From Onchocerca lupi (taxonomy: Eukaryota; Nematoda; Chromadorea; Rhabditida; Onchocercidae): DNA of 64,000 nucleotides. The translations under genes and the position numbers were made by a program. The stretch covers positions 1-64,000 of the forward strand of contig JAOVVO010000381.1 of the NCBI GenBank assembly GCA_028564675.1. The letters run 5' to 3'. Below the pieces are notes generated by a model. That model was not told the DNA's origin. It made no database searches and saw nothing but the letters and a program-made list of their open reading frames with translations. Below are positions 11,594-24,559 of the stretch, in pieces (positions within the stretch are counted from its first letter, which is position 1; every line of letters begins with the position of its first letter).

Positions 11594-14500
11594 TTATACC
11601 CATTCTCCTTCAGCAGAATATCCGGCAGCCGATTCTCTTTGCAACAGTGGCACAATACGTTCTTTGTAAATGTGTGGTGCACTAACGAATGATTTTGTAA
11701 CGGATGTGGAACATCCTGAATCACGAGTCTAAAATATGTTTGAAGCTTTAAATCTGATTTGTGAGTTATTCAATTCATATTGCATAATTATTCCCAAAAT
11801 CCACCTATTTATATACATGGATTTATGATTGTGACTTTTGACACTACCTAATCAATTTCTTAGAACTGCGTAATTTAAAAAACAAGAAATATGCATCTTT
11901 CATTATTGAACACTATACTGCAAATACCGTATAGTCCTTGTGATACGACAAACTCACTTTAAGCAGTATTGCACATATTGATTCAAGCGTGAATGGATAA
12001 AAAATAGCAAGAGCTAGTAATATGTTAAATAGCGCATTGAAGTAAGAGTTGGATGTTGCAGAAAGTCCCGAATCATTGAACTGGTTAAGATGAGTGGCTG
12101 CCGCATAGCAATCCAATGAATACAAAACTGCTATTACCAGTAACCATCTGAAATAACTGTTGATGCTAACCAAAAATCTTCATATTGATGATTTTCTGAA
12201 CTTCAGAAAGATTATCGAGTTTCAACTTAATCTGTAGGTGAATACTTGATCACGATTTTTGTTCCAGAAAGAATTTTTGACTCAAGATTCATAAATCACA
12301 CTTTAAGGAATCGGAATTTAAATTTAATTTTAATTTGAGATGAAACAATGAGTAGGGAAATGGAAAATGCGTACTTGGCTTTTTTTTGAAAAACCTTTAT
12401 ATATACATATATATCATATGCGATAATCTAAAAGCTAATTTACTAACAAAAGTTGCATTGTTGCAGCGCTTGTCCTCTTGCTCATCTCAGCAAATGCAGT
12501 TTTACTCCCAGTATGTGTGCTGTTTTTTTCACAACTTTTGTCGTCCACATATTCTGAAACGATTTTTCAATCTTATCTAATTCTAAAAGTGTAATACAAA
12601 AACAGCTTCATCAGCTTTCTCATTTTTTGACAGTTTATTCTATGAAGTTATGATTTTTTTTTTTTATCAATATGTCAGACAAACTTCCAAAGAAACGTAA
12701 ACATCCAATAGGTCTGAGCCAATTTCTGTCTGGTGCCGATCAGCGACGAAACACATTCAAGTTTCAATTACCCACGAACATTGTTCCATGGGCTCTCAAA
12801 CCGAAGTCAAGTGGTCCGAAATACTGACAGGACATCATGGAGTGAAATTGAACAAAATCACTCAAGTAATCCTTGATCTTGTTTCGAGAAAGCTTATGGC
12901 GATTGCTGTTTGCTTCAACAGCGGAAGCACAATACTGGTGGGAGAATGATTCAGTGGTCCTTCTGGTCGATCGAATAACAAATGAAAAAAACCGAGAAGA
13001 TTGGAAGGCAAAGGAAATGCATATCATTCAGAAAGATCACTAGGAAGTTCAAATTATGTTTTTTCATTTGCAGCAGCAATTACTATTTGAGGAAAAGTTT
13101 GAGTTGCAATAAAACTTCACACAAAAGATTCATGCATTGTAAAGTTATCGTAATTTAAGTGTGAAAATTTGTAAATTTTGTTGCTAATTAAATTCATATT
13201 CAAATTTGTATCGTTCAGAAACTAACGTTGAGATATGCGTCCAATAGTCAAGTGTCTAGCTGTAATAAGAAGACGTAAGATGGTGACAATGATTCCCAAT
13301 ATAAGAATGGCACAAATAAACAAGGGTGCATAAACGGCATATGCAAATATTTTAATATTCATTGTTGATGAAGGAAAACACCTACAAATTCAAAATTTCA
13401 CAATATTAAGTTTAAATTTTAGTTTACTTTTAATAACAAATTAAACTGAATTTAACAACAACCCTAATCCCCTATCGTTTTCAAAATTTAATCTAGGAAA
13501 TTTAAAAAATGAAAATTTCAAAAATCATTTTTCACAGTACTTCGACTAAACCTCACAATTTTGGTGATCCGTCGTGTGATAAATTGTCAGCAGCTAATAC
13601 AGTTGACATAGCAATCAATGGGATACCATATGAAACGAAGTACATTTCCATAAGTGCTCCATACAATGTTACCTATAACAATCACTTGCTTGGACGTCTC
13701 AATTCCAAATACACTAAAATTTCTGTGTACAAATTAATTTCTGCAGAAAGGACATTCTAAAACTTTTACCTTCTCAGCTTCTGTGTGAATTTTCTTATCA
13801 TCCTTATTTTGACTGTAATTTCGTACAATCTTGCTAAGATCCCCTTGCAACAATCTAAAATTTGAATTTCAAGGAATTACTTATTATAATTAGAGTATTA
13901 TTCGGTAGCTATAATCGAGCGTTAAATTAAATGTGTCTGAGACTCATGATTAAAAATTTTATCCAATTACTACTTACTGCATACCTAAAAGCTTGCATAA
14001 GCCAGAAATAGACAGCAAGGAAAAAGAAATATTGAGCGACAGTGACTGCTTGACATGTTTCAGGATCATGAATTCCGTTATAGACAAGCGAATATAATGC
14101 ACAGAGTACAAATATACAAGCGCACATATTAACAATTATTTGCTGATTCCTTCGTGAGCAATAGTTCGATGCACTGAATTTGAATTTGAAAATATCCCAA
14201 GACCAGAAATTTAACTTAATTTTAAGCCTTTAAAATAATAGCAATCACTATTAGGACAGTAGTAAAGGCAAACAACATTAACAAAAATAGAAACCAGAAT
14301 GAGCACACGTTGATAATAATGGTCAAAATCATTACTGAAGCCAGGAAACCAGATGATGCACATATATACCATGTTAATTTTGCTGATTTTCTCGTTGAGA
14401 TAATTCTGAAAACAGGTTAACTTTTACATTTCCTTGCATTTTTAATTTTGGATGATAATTTGGTGTTGCAAACAAAGTTATATTCAGCTCCTGTATCGTT

Positions 14501-17500
14501 ACAACAATACTGCAGTTCTCTCGAAAACTTCTGAAATTGGAAATCTGAAAACCAATCGATCGACAAAGAATATTTGCCTCGAAGACTGCCTGCAAGAGAC
14601 CGTTGCAACATTTTTTTGGAAATGCAACTCATTAGTAGATAACTTTGTTGAGACTTTAAATGCATGCGAAATTATTAGGAGTAATTCTAAACCTACAGAA
14701 ATATATAAACATGCACACGCTAGCTGTCCTCTTTATGCTATTGTCACACGGTCTTTTGTTTACTGTCTAATAATGAGCTCGATGACTGAAACAAATTTAC
14801 TAGGAAAAAATGAATCACTATAGCAAACATCGATGATACTTACAATTCTTCACATGGTGTATTCTGCATGGCTGCAAAATATTTAATATTTTCGTTTATG
14901 TTTCTAATAAAAAATATTCGGGAACAAGTAAAAAGAATATTGTTTGGTCCCACTCTCCGCAACAAACAATTTGTCTCTTTGGTTAGTTTCCATCCCTCTT
15001 CATCATCCCACACACCTAGTTGGATCTGAAATTCGGTGTCAAGTGTTTTAAGTATTACGATATTACAGTCACTACAACTGATCAAAAATAAATTTAGGAA
15101 GTTACAGTTTGTTTTCTTTGAAGCCAACTATCACGAATTATAATTCATTTTGTAGATAGTCACAACTAGATCTTCCTCATTTCGTTATTCCATGAAACGT
15201 AATAAATAGCACTCAACAAATACTAGAAAAGGTATTTCACGTCATTCTTCACATTTCATCATTATAGATTAGTCTGTCACTCGAAAAATGGCATCAGTCT
15301 TTCAGTTTATTTATACTCGCGTCATATTATTTCAATGAAGTTTTCAAACATGCAACGCCCTATGTCAAAAATTTTTGCCAAGTTTAAACTTTAATATTAT
15401 TGCCATTTATGTAATAAATTCCTGAAACAAATTCTCGCTCCCAAGATGACATTTTACCACTTCTATCTTAGGATATTTTCATAGTATTTCACAAATTATT
15501 TTTAATTATTTAATAAAATATTGAAGTTTACCTGATCCACTGTCTTACTTATCTGATAACTGATTAAAAATCCGTAAAAATCATCATTTTTTCCGATCTC
15601 TGCCATCTAAAGATAGAAATATCAAAATTCAAACAAACACAAAGTATATTATAAACATTTATAAAATAGTAAATTACAATGAATCTCTACTGGACTGACT
15701 TTATTGAATATAACCTGTTCAGGAATGCTGCCTGACTTTGAAGACTTGAGAGAGATATGTTTGATGGCGACACCATACACTTCACCCACAACAGTCCATC
15801 TTCCATCTGAGGTATGTCTATTCTTAAAAATTTTTGAGCTGGATAACCATAATACTCGAACAATGATGAGTGATGGAAATTGATCAATTGTAGGACGAGG
15901 AATGCGAAGTGATGCTCCACCTATAAATTAGTAATTTAAATTTCACTTCAAATCCAAATCTAAGCCTAAATTCTACTGAAAACTTGAGTCGAATTGGAAT
16001 GAAATGATAATCTCGACCTGTTTTCGGCAATAATTCAACGAACTGCTGTTCACGACATGAAAATTTCGAACCATCATGTAAGGCTAAAAAACCACCCTTC
16101 ATAATTCCAGCTTCTGTACCATCGTAATCTTTAGCGAACAAATGTTGACATATTGCTAAATTATCTTCTTGAATAATTTGGTCACCGAGGAGTAGTTGCT
16201 GTAACCACTGGCGCAGAAGTTTACCTGAACTTTCGTAAAATTTTAGAAGTACTTTCAAAAGTTTTTCCATCCAAACATGAATCCAAACTTGCAGCTCTTT
16301 GGACACCAAAGAAAACTTTTTACTCTTGTTTGCTGAACTGATTTTTTAGCCAGAATTGATTTTCAAAAAATGAGCACTGTGCAATGTACTGGTGATCATC
16401 AAAAGATTCCTCCTCAACAAATGACACTCACGTGTTGAAATTCGAACTTTATTTGAACACATAAGAATTTTCGCATACTGTTGTAAAATATTAGTTTGAT
16501 TTAAATTTTTAGCCTCTACAATAGCTTCTTAACTTTTGCCATTATTTGTAAACAAAGTTTTTACGAATTTCATTCTTGATGGAATTGCGCTAGCGCCGGA
16601 TATTTTGTACAACTTTATCACCACAATATAATTTTGAAATCCATCATCGATTTTCCATATCAAAATTGAAATTCATTCAGGAGATTTTCTTAAATGAATC
16701 ATAACTTTGAATGCTACTTACCTCATCTAATAATATAGATCATAATGAAATCAAATTTCTAACAAATATTTGGAATTAGTGACAAAGAAAGCTAAAAGGT
16801 TATTGTTTGTGATTCAATGCACTTTCTGCATGATAACAAGCATAAATGTAGTAATTTGCATCAAAATGTTGCTAAATTGTTGATGGACTTCCGATTTTTT
16901 GTAACTGAGAACTATTTTTTAAAATTGACCTAACTAATTAATCATTGGCATGTATGCCACGAATAATATGTGCCTTTCGAAAAAGAAAAATATAGGCTTG
17001 AAATTTTTGCGTGCTTCCAATAATTTAACATTTCAAGAGTCAGAGTGACAAAAATCAGGGAGTTTGCAGTCACAAGGAAGTGAAAGACAGCTGATTTCAC
17101 ATTCTGATATTATAAGTAAATAGTTTTTCTCTACAAATAACATGACTGTAAACTTTTTATCATATGTATTGTAGCAGAGCAATAAATGCACTCCACATGT
17201 TATTTTCGCTTTACATTTTGCATTTCAATTATTAAACTTGTATTATCTGATGGTTTTGAAATATAACGTCACTGTGTTTTCGTACAGGATTTTTTGGCAC
17301 TGATTTTTGAAGAAAATTATTGAAGAAATATATCCCAGAACTGAAGCAACTGCGGCATATATCCGAACAGCAAATATAAGTTGGCAAATGTGAAGGAATC
17401 GCTGCAGTGATTTAATTGTTCTTTTTTTTGGGAATAGTGGAGTATTTACTGGATAAGGGAAGTAGGCTGTGTTCTTATTTTAAAGAAGCAGTTTAAAATT

Positions 17501-20500
17501 CTCAAAATTCAAAATAGAAGAGAAGGGAAGAAAAGAATATATGTGCTGATTGGGGGGTTTTTGCAAAAATTTCATAAATTTCTGGTTTGAAACTTAAGTT
17601 GGTAGTTTGCAATATCGTTTTCTTAAACCTTTAGTTTAGCCAGATAAATTTGCAAATTAATTATAAGAAAACTAGTAATTATTACCATCAAGTTCAGTGC
17701 GGGCAAATTCAGATTGTAAAACAAAATTCAATGCGGCTAACATTTGTCGACTGGATAAACCTGTTGCATTACCTATCAGCCAGCCAGCAAGACGAGTTTC
17801 ATAGGCCGACATTTCGAATGGTCGCTTCTTTGTTCGAAGTAATTCGTCCACATACTGTAAAAGGTAGCATTCCTGCGTTCTTCTGCAGAATATTCGGTTT
17901 TCCTAACATGTCAAAATAAATAAGTCTTAAAACCTTAACGAATATTCTTGGTTGCTTATTCAAATTTTATTTCTTTGTTATAATATTCTTTAACTCTTTT
18001 CTTAGTATTATTACTACAAGTGCAAGTCAACAAAAACTACAAACCAGAGATGTCCGTTTATGTTGTAATAATGTCAAAAAATGCATAATTAATGGAGAAG
18101 TGTAGGCACATTGACTTGTGTCTGGTATATCCCATTTACCGTGTTTACATTTTCGATATGCTTTGGCATTTGCTGGACCGTTGGGACATTCTGCAGTAAC
18201 CAATCCCTGCTGAGAAACTGCCCAAATTATTTCACCTTTTTCATCGGCTTGCCATTCCTAAAGATTCGAGTGTTTAAAATTTGAAAGTCTTGAAAACTCT
18301 ACATTCCTATTATTCAAAATTGAAAAAATACCTGTACACAGTGAACCGTGTTCACTAGCACTGGTGTCATACGTATTGTATTCCTCAGTACCGATCTATC
18401 CTGTTCCACGTAGCAGGTCCAATCACCTTCATCTTCCCAAATCACTGGATTCAAACAAAGTTTCAGGTATCTGAAGTTCTAGATGAAATCTGCTTTGTTG
18501 ACAACAAAAAATCTTGTATAAATGCTTTTTTGGAATTTTCACACTTTTAGTTGATATTTGAATGCCCAAACAAAATAATGTTTCAGAAACTTTGATAAAG
18601 GATCTTGGTTAAAAGCGAGGTTTTCGCTTTTAAATTGTTCTGCTTACAGACCATCAGAATAGTCTTATTAGCAGAACTATTATCATATTTTTTAGAATAA
18701 AAATAACTGCTACTAGTGGAAGACCTCATTGATTCTATATTCTGTTAAACTCTTCTAAAATTTACAGGCAAAAAAGTTTTTGGATATTTGTGGACTTCGA
18801 ACTGTTTTAGACATGTGAATACCGAATACAAATAACTGGATGGAAACTTGTTTAAAGTGGTGTCGGAAACAGAAAAGAAGCTTTACAATGCAATCAAAAG
18901 GAGAGTGGCCGAATGGCCAGGCGGATAAGATGAGGGAATTCACTCCTGCAATCGGAAATATTTTTAATTCTCTAAATAATATTCTGCTAGATCATGTGAA
19001 ATTTTGCATATATTGCTATAAAATTACATACAGGAATTCATTATCACTGTAACGCATAGTGAATAACCGTGAAGAATCAGTCAAAGGAACGTTATTTTTT
19101 AGCCATTCCATTTGTATACCATTAGATTTAGATACTTTACATGTGATATTCTTCTCATCACCTGGATATACGATCAGCGACCGTGAGGCAGGTTCCAAAT
19201 CGAACACAGCCGGATTAAAGCCGCCTAAAACCTTTCTTTACATTGATATAGCTTTTTATTCTCTTTTTTTTTTATTTTAAAATACTGTAAATCATAAATC
19301 CACCTTTTCCGCAACTTCTTTTCAATGTTTTGACATTTAGCTTTGCAACCTGCATTCCGCGCAGTGAATGAGGAAATATGCATATCGTCCGACTCGAAAC
19401 TTGTACTTGTTCATTCTGAATTAAACCAGTTTTTGTTGTAGCAAATAATCAATATCAATTCAAAAAATCATTTCAAAAATCTCAGTGTTACAAGCAGTTT
19501 TCTTTTAATTAGGTTTCAAATAAAGTGGATGAGAGAGGAAATCTTAACCTTGACAAAACGAAGTAAGTCAGCTATTTGACAGTCACATGATAGCTGATTT
19601 GATATAATACTTATTCTACGAAGTTTGCCAAGTGATGCAAAAGTTCCATCCGGAAATGAGGACAGTGGATTTGAATCCAAATTCAGCTCCTCTAATGATT
19701 CCAATTCAACGAATGATAAACGATCTAATGTGTGCAACTGATTATCATTCAGTAAGCTGGAAAATATGGTGAACTATTTTATGACTTCTTTTTTTCCAAA
19801 TATTTGTATACCTTTTCCGAAGACAAGAGATTAATTTACGATAAATAATCTCCAATTAATGCAGAGGTATTTTTTTCCAAAGCTAATGACGACTTGACGA
19901 TCTTCTACAGGTTTCAGATTCACTGATAATAATCTCTTTGAGTACGTTACTCATAATTTGAAATAAAAAACGTTCAGGATTGTAACCTCAACGTATATAA
20001 AGATTTGAGAATGAAATTAGCAGGCACTTAAGACTGACTATCTCTCATTATATGTTATTCGACATACTAAGGATTTACGCATAATACGCACATTTCTTCA
20101 AAGCAATGATCTATTCACTTTTTGGAAAGATTTCAATGATATTTCAAAATACTTAAGAAATAATACGACTCACTAAATTGTAAAATTGCCATTTTTTATT
20201 CTAATTCATAGGAATACTTACAGGATTTTAAGATTTGATAAAGTTTTGAAGGCACCGGGAGATATGAACATGAGCTTATTGTGAGATATGTCCCTGAAAA
20301 AGTAAGTTTTTATTTAATATTTGAAAAATATTGAACTAAACCAAGTTTTTTTAATTATTAAGATTCAAACGATCTGGAACTTACAGTACTTCGAGAGTTT
20401 CTGGATGCCTTAGTGATGAGAAAGAACTGGAGTTGATTGATTTGAAGGCATTCATACTCAAATTCAACAAGCGTACCTGACCACCAATAGTGTTTGGATA

Positions 20501-20822
20501 AAATTCGGATCTGTGTGCATTCAGCCGTGCAGTTTGAGCAATTTTCTGGAATAATCTTAGCCAGAATATTTCTTGGCTTGTATCAAATAGCTTCTGTAAT
20601 TTACATTTAACTGGTATTATTTTATGAAGTTTTTGGAGTAATGCAATACATTACTTGACGAAGGAAGAAAGCCGAAAGAAGACTTACATCAAAATGCTGT
20701 CCAACACAATCCACTACACCGGTTTTTGCTAAATAAGAGCATCGAGTCCAGTTGCAATCGACTAGAATTATTAGATGAATGGTGCAAATAGCAAGAAAAG
20801 CGAGGCTGTTAAATTTTCTCAT
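11594..20822 (-). CDS. Adhesion G-protein-coupled receptor, ADGRA (GPR123/124/125) type
   Basis: Twenty exons join in phase, 1098 aa: 20822-20688, 20593-20385, 20293-20222, 19756-19549, 19415-19304, 19224-19032, 18470-18332, 18257-18045, 17902-17686, 16332-16018, 15920-15715, 15606-15532, 15025-14844, 14405-14277, 14173-13985, 13854-13770, 13672-13557, 13381-13223, 12165-11958, 11728-11594. The exon 14 donor is weak. Layout: signal peptide; leucine-rich repeats (ILDISHNKLMFISPGAF style); LRR C-terminal cap; Ig domain (CKVSKSNGIQMEW...DEGDWTC); hormone-receptor domain (KAYRKCKHGKWDIPD); GAIN domain; seven membrane segments. TM3 starts CQAV and TM4 is MYFVSYGIPLIAMS, as in ADGRA3. This extracellular set is specific to ADGRA. 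The GPS region keeps GVWDDEEGW and two Cys but lacks the HL(S/T) cleavage triplet. The tail is short and ends GEWV. A splice acceptor directly before the ATG suits trans-splicing. Role inferred: surface adhesion or signalling receptor. Confidence 0.88.
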
Positions 20823-22991
20823 CTGAATTTTCCACTAGTTGGATTACGACCAATCTGAAATTGAAAAATAAATGCTGTAAGAATTTCGAAAACTTACGAA
20901 CACGGTCGACCCTATACTTGACGAAAATGAATAACTTTAGATCAACTGTAATTATTTTCTAAAGTGGCAGAACTTAAACTCTCTTGTATAGCAATAAGTT
21001 ATATAAGATATCATTCCAGTTCAGGTCTTTTCTATTTATAAATTACTTTTCCTGTTTGCAAATTGCTTTTTGCTTGTTTTGAATTTACAAATTACTTCTT
21101 TGATAACAATCAAAAATGCAGGACGTCAATGAAGGTTGTTCAGCATCTTTATTTGAAAAACTAGCTAAGATTGATAATTAATCAATGAAAAAAGCTGAAT
21201 GAAAAAAGAAAGATATCCAAAACACAAAATGATCCTCCTAGTCCTTCAGTGACTGAATGATTTGAAAAAGAAAGCTCGGTTTTTGATAACATTGGACAGA
21301 TGTTAACTTGAATAAGTCACCTGGAGCTTAAAACATACAAATACATGAATATGCACATCGATAGGCTGATATGAGTCGAGCATGAAACATTGGAATGAGA
21401 ACTTGTTTTGCAAAGCTATAGACTGAGCTTGCAGAAAGATGTTCACTGCAGTTGGCATGTCGAACATTTCTGCAGTGAGATAAAGGAGTGCACCAAAATG
21501 GTAACATTTGTATGGAAGAGGAGATGATAGTAGTAGTAGTATCATTTGCATAAATCGTTGCGTTTTTGGGTTGACTCATCACCTATCATCATCACATCAG
21601 TTCAGGAAAAGCAAAGTGAGGAGAAAACACCATTCTCACCTCAAAAGAGAATTTTGTTGTTTTCCGTAATTAAACTGTCCTACTCCCCATTTTTGTCATT
21701 CTTTGTGTTTAGTTTTGAAAAACTGTAAAATTTGTTTTCGAAAATATCTTTAAAAGAAAATAACAATAATAACTCTTACTACAGCAAGTACTGAATAAAT
21801 GAATGAATCAGCGCAGACAGTAAGATGCAATCATATGGATAGAAACAAATGAGACTTGTGAGTATAAGGAACAATTAATTACTCCGAAGGACTAATTAAT
21901 TAAAAAACTGAAAAAAAAAATGACAAAAGTCGATGACCGATATACTCAACTCGTTCAACTTTAGGAATTCAGATCTAGTTCTTTTTGCACATACTGCAGA
22001 GAGATAACAAAGACAATTAGAAACATCAATTTCAGTATTTCTCGAAACACAAAGCTGTCTTTGTCTGATATCCATTAATTTTTGAAGACTAACCATTTTA
22101 GATCAATTAAAGCAAAAAAAAACGCAACTTTGTTCATCAATTAGAAATGGTAGGAAACCGACGATCTTGATTAATTGAATCTACCGGCTAATTTCTTTTA
22201 TTTTGTTCTGATGAGAAATAATCCCTCGCATAAATGAAATATTGAAACAAAGATTTAGGAAATCATATTGAAATTCCAGACTGCCTTTATCTAGTTATGC
22301 CTAACGAATTCGCAATGCTGTTTGCATCAAACAAAACACGCTTCGTCTATAAAAGGAATCAGGATTTCCTCAAAGCTCCGGTAAATTAGGGTTTTTAGAA
22401 TTTAATTTCTTAAAAAATTGAACATATCTCAGCACTTTAGACAGAGATTGCTTTCAGTACAAGTAAATCTTGTACTTTTGTAAAAGTTATATGATTCAGA
22501 AAATTCATAAAATTTGGCCGAATGTAAATTCTTTTCTTTTTTTTTTAGGAATAATTCCAAATGGTTCCAATCGTTGGTTTCATATTATCCCCCTAAATTG
22601 ATTATATGAAAAGTAACGATCTTAATATCCAAACACTGTCGGTCAATTTAATTACCAACATACAAAAAGCTTAGGTCAAAAGACTTTTTCTTTCTAAGAG
22701 ATGTACAACATTTAGTCTTTTCCATAATTTATATTTTGTAACCTTAGTACGAAACTTAATTGCTTGATTACTTACTTCTCGCTCACTAATTATCAGCTTT
22801 TTTTCTTTTTTGTTCGCTATCGAGCGATCGTTGCATGTTAGAAATAGTGATTGGTATGTGCCATTCACATAATCCTAAAGAAAATTAAAAAAAGGGCGTT
22901 GAAAGAGTAGCAAATTGACTTTGACACAGAAATTATAACCGAAAAGGATTAAATTGTGAAAAGAAGGAAGAAAACCCACCCAAAACTTGCA
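20823..22991. other. Intergenic, with one ambiguous exon-like block at 21551-21321 (-)
   Basis: On the minus strand, 21551-21321 is open in two frames for about 77 codons and is followed by an aagctccag/gtgact donor-like site. One frame begins with a hydrophobic stretch (MQMILLLLSSPLPY). I found no partner exons and no family match, so I do not call a gene. The remainder should hold the receptor promoter. No other coding signal was seen. Confidence 0.4.
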
Positions 22992-23009
22992 GACACCAAC
23001 AGATCGTCG

Positions 23010-24559
23010 ATGGATATGTCTTCGAATCGATGGCATATCACCAAACTGCTTCTTATTTTAGGTAAGTCTTCATCTTTTAAAGAAAAAATAAAACCATGTC
23101 ATGGCACTAACTTTTTGTTCCAAGGAAATATCCTAGGCAAGTATCATCATTTTTTAAATGAACTGATGCTTTTTCAACAAATTCCAATTATAAATGATTT
23201 GACGAAGGTAACTATTCCAAAATCGTAAAATCAGTCAGCAGTTTCTGAATGCATAATATTCAGCATTTAGACAATATCGTTTTACTGTAATTTTTCTCTC
23301 GCATTTGCAAAATGAGCCAATATATTTATTCTTACACTTTTTTTTTTTCGACTTATAGATTCAGCATGTAATTTCCTCTTCATTGCAGGGTTGTTTTATT
23401 ACATCTGTCATCTATTGTTTCAATAGAGTTCTTGAAGTTCTAGCATGTAAATGCTAGCGTTTTGAAGCATTTGCACGACATGTCAATCTCAAACACATTT
23501 GCCGATTTATCTAATAGCCTTCGAACTCGTCCTCTTTACTCGAATTCTTGTTTTTTCAATTGCTTGAATTCCTTCTGTTGCAGAATGGCATATCCATATT
23601 TAATCTAAATTCTTCGATATATATTTTTACTGGCCAAAACTTAGGAGCTTTTTGAGTGACATTTTTTCAAGGCAATTTCACTTCTGAGAAAATTTTTCCT
23701 GACAAATTCTGAACTTTGATGCAATACAACTGCGCTTTCCATTACCGTCAAGATCTTTTTTGTGATGCTTAGATATCTTCGATTGAATTCCAAGATGCTC
23801 TTATATTACAAATTCGTGAGTGATGAATAAGGATTCAATGGAGAGATTTTTTCAACTTTTCACATCTCACTATCGAACGACCAATTCACACAACTACCGT
23901 CCCAAATAATGAAAACAATGGAATATGACTTTTCATCTAATATGTTCCAACAATATCGATCAATTCAGCATTATTTCATCACCTCGCCGCAATTACTTCA
24001 CACACATACACATACATAGACACACACACCCCACACACACGCACCCACACACATACATAGACACACATACCTCACACACACGCACCCACACACATACACA
24101 CATGCACACATACACATACACATATATGCATATACATATATAGAAACACTCATACAAGTGCGGGTACATGCAAACATACGTATCCACGTTGAGAAGAGAT
24201 TATTGCATTCCTGGTTTATTTTCCTACCGATAAACAGAAAAACTGGTCCTGCTGATCTTCCAGTTTTAAACTTTATTGAAGTTTTGTATTAATTATGAAT
24301 TGCAATTCCAATCAAATCGAAATGTGTTTTATGCATCAATGAAGGAGGATGCTGTCTTTATCGATCATACATTCTGTACTGTAATATTTCAGGTAGCATT
24401 TGTTTTATCCATGCAGTATCTAGTACAGTATTCCGTTCAAAACGACAAACATATATTTATGATGAGTCATTGAAGCAATACGCAAGACCACATCCAAGAA
24501 CAAGAATTATGACCGGGACGATTGGACGATACGCGCCGCACGAATGGCCCAATTGGTAA
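23010..24559 (+). CDS. Small secreted peptide precursor, two exons, 72 aa
   Basis: Exon 1 (23010-23061) follows a clean acceptor (acttgcag ending 22992) with a 17-base leader, which suits SL trans-splicing. It joins in phase to 24393-24559 after gtaatatttcag. The joined N-terminus is a good signal peptide (KLLLILGSICFIHAVSS), followed at once by a furin-type site FRSKR and then QTYIYDESLKQYARPHPRTR, ending HEWPNW-stop at 24557-24559. Gln after KR could form pyroglutamate, as in processed peptides. The stop overlaps a strong donor (ttg/gtaagcg). If that donor is used with an acceptor at 24718 (gacag) and the exons ending 24787 and starting 24944, either the frame extends with two Cys or an internal ATG (24544) opens another frame to about 25079. 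Known peptide family: none recognised. Secretion and processing are inferred. Confidence 0.5.
24000..24140. repeat. CA-rich microsatellite with higher-order repeat
   Basis: Interrupted CACA/CATA tract in which the block cacacgcacccacacacatac recurs (about 24036 and 24078). The open frames on both strands here are artefacts of the repeat. It lies inside the intron of the small secreted peptide gene. Confidence 0.9.

Noticed and set aside
14417..14823. Overlapping open frames on both strands (123 aa + and 82/73 aa -)
   Set aside because: The GPCR exons 15025-14844 and 14405-14277 join in perfect phase across this interval, so it is an intron.
18901..18960. tRNA-like text (gtggccgaatggccaggcgg)
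   Set aside because: It resembles the start of a Leu/Ser tRNA D-arm, but no anticodon stem or B box follows, and the sequence lies in a GPCR intron.
24000..24140. CRISPR-like spaced repeat
   Set aside because: Interrupted microsatellite in a eukaryotic genome, with no unique spacers.
23993..24187. Cys/Val-rich and Thr/His-rich frames
   Set aside because: Translation of the CA/TG microsatellite.
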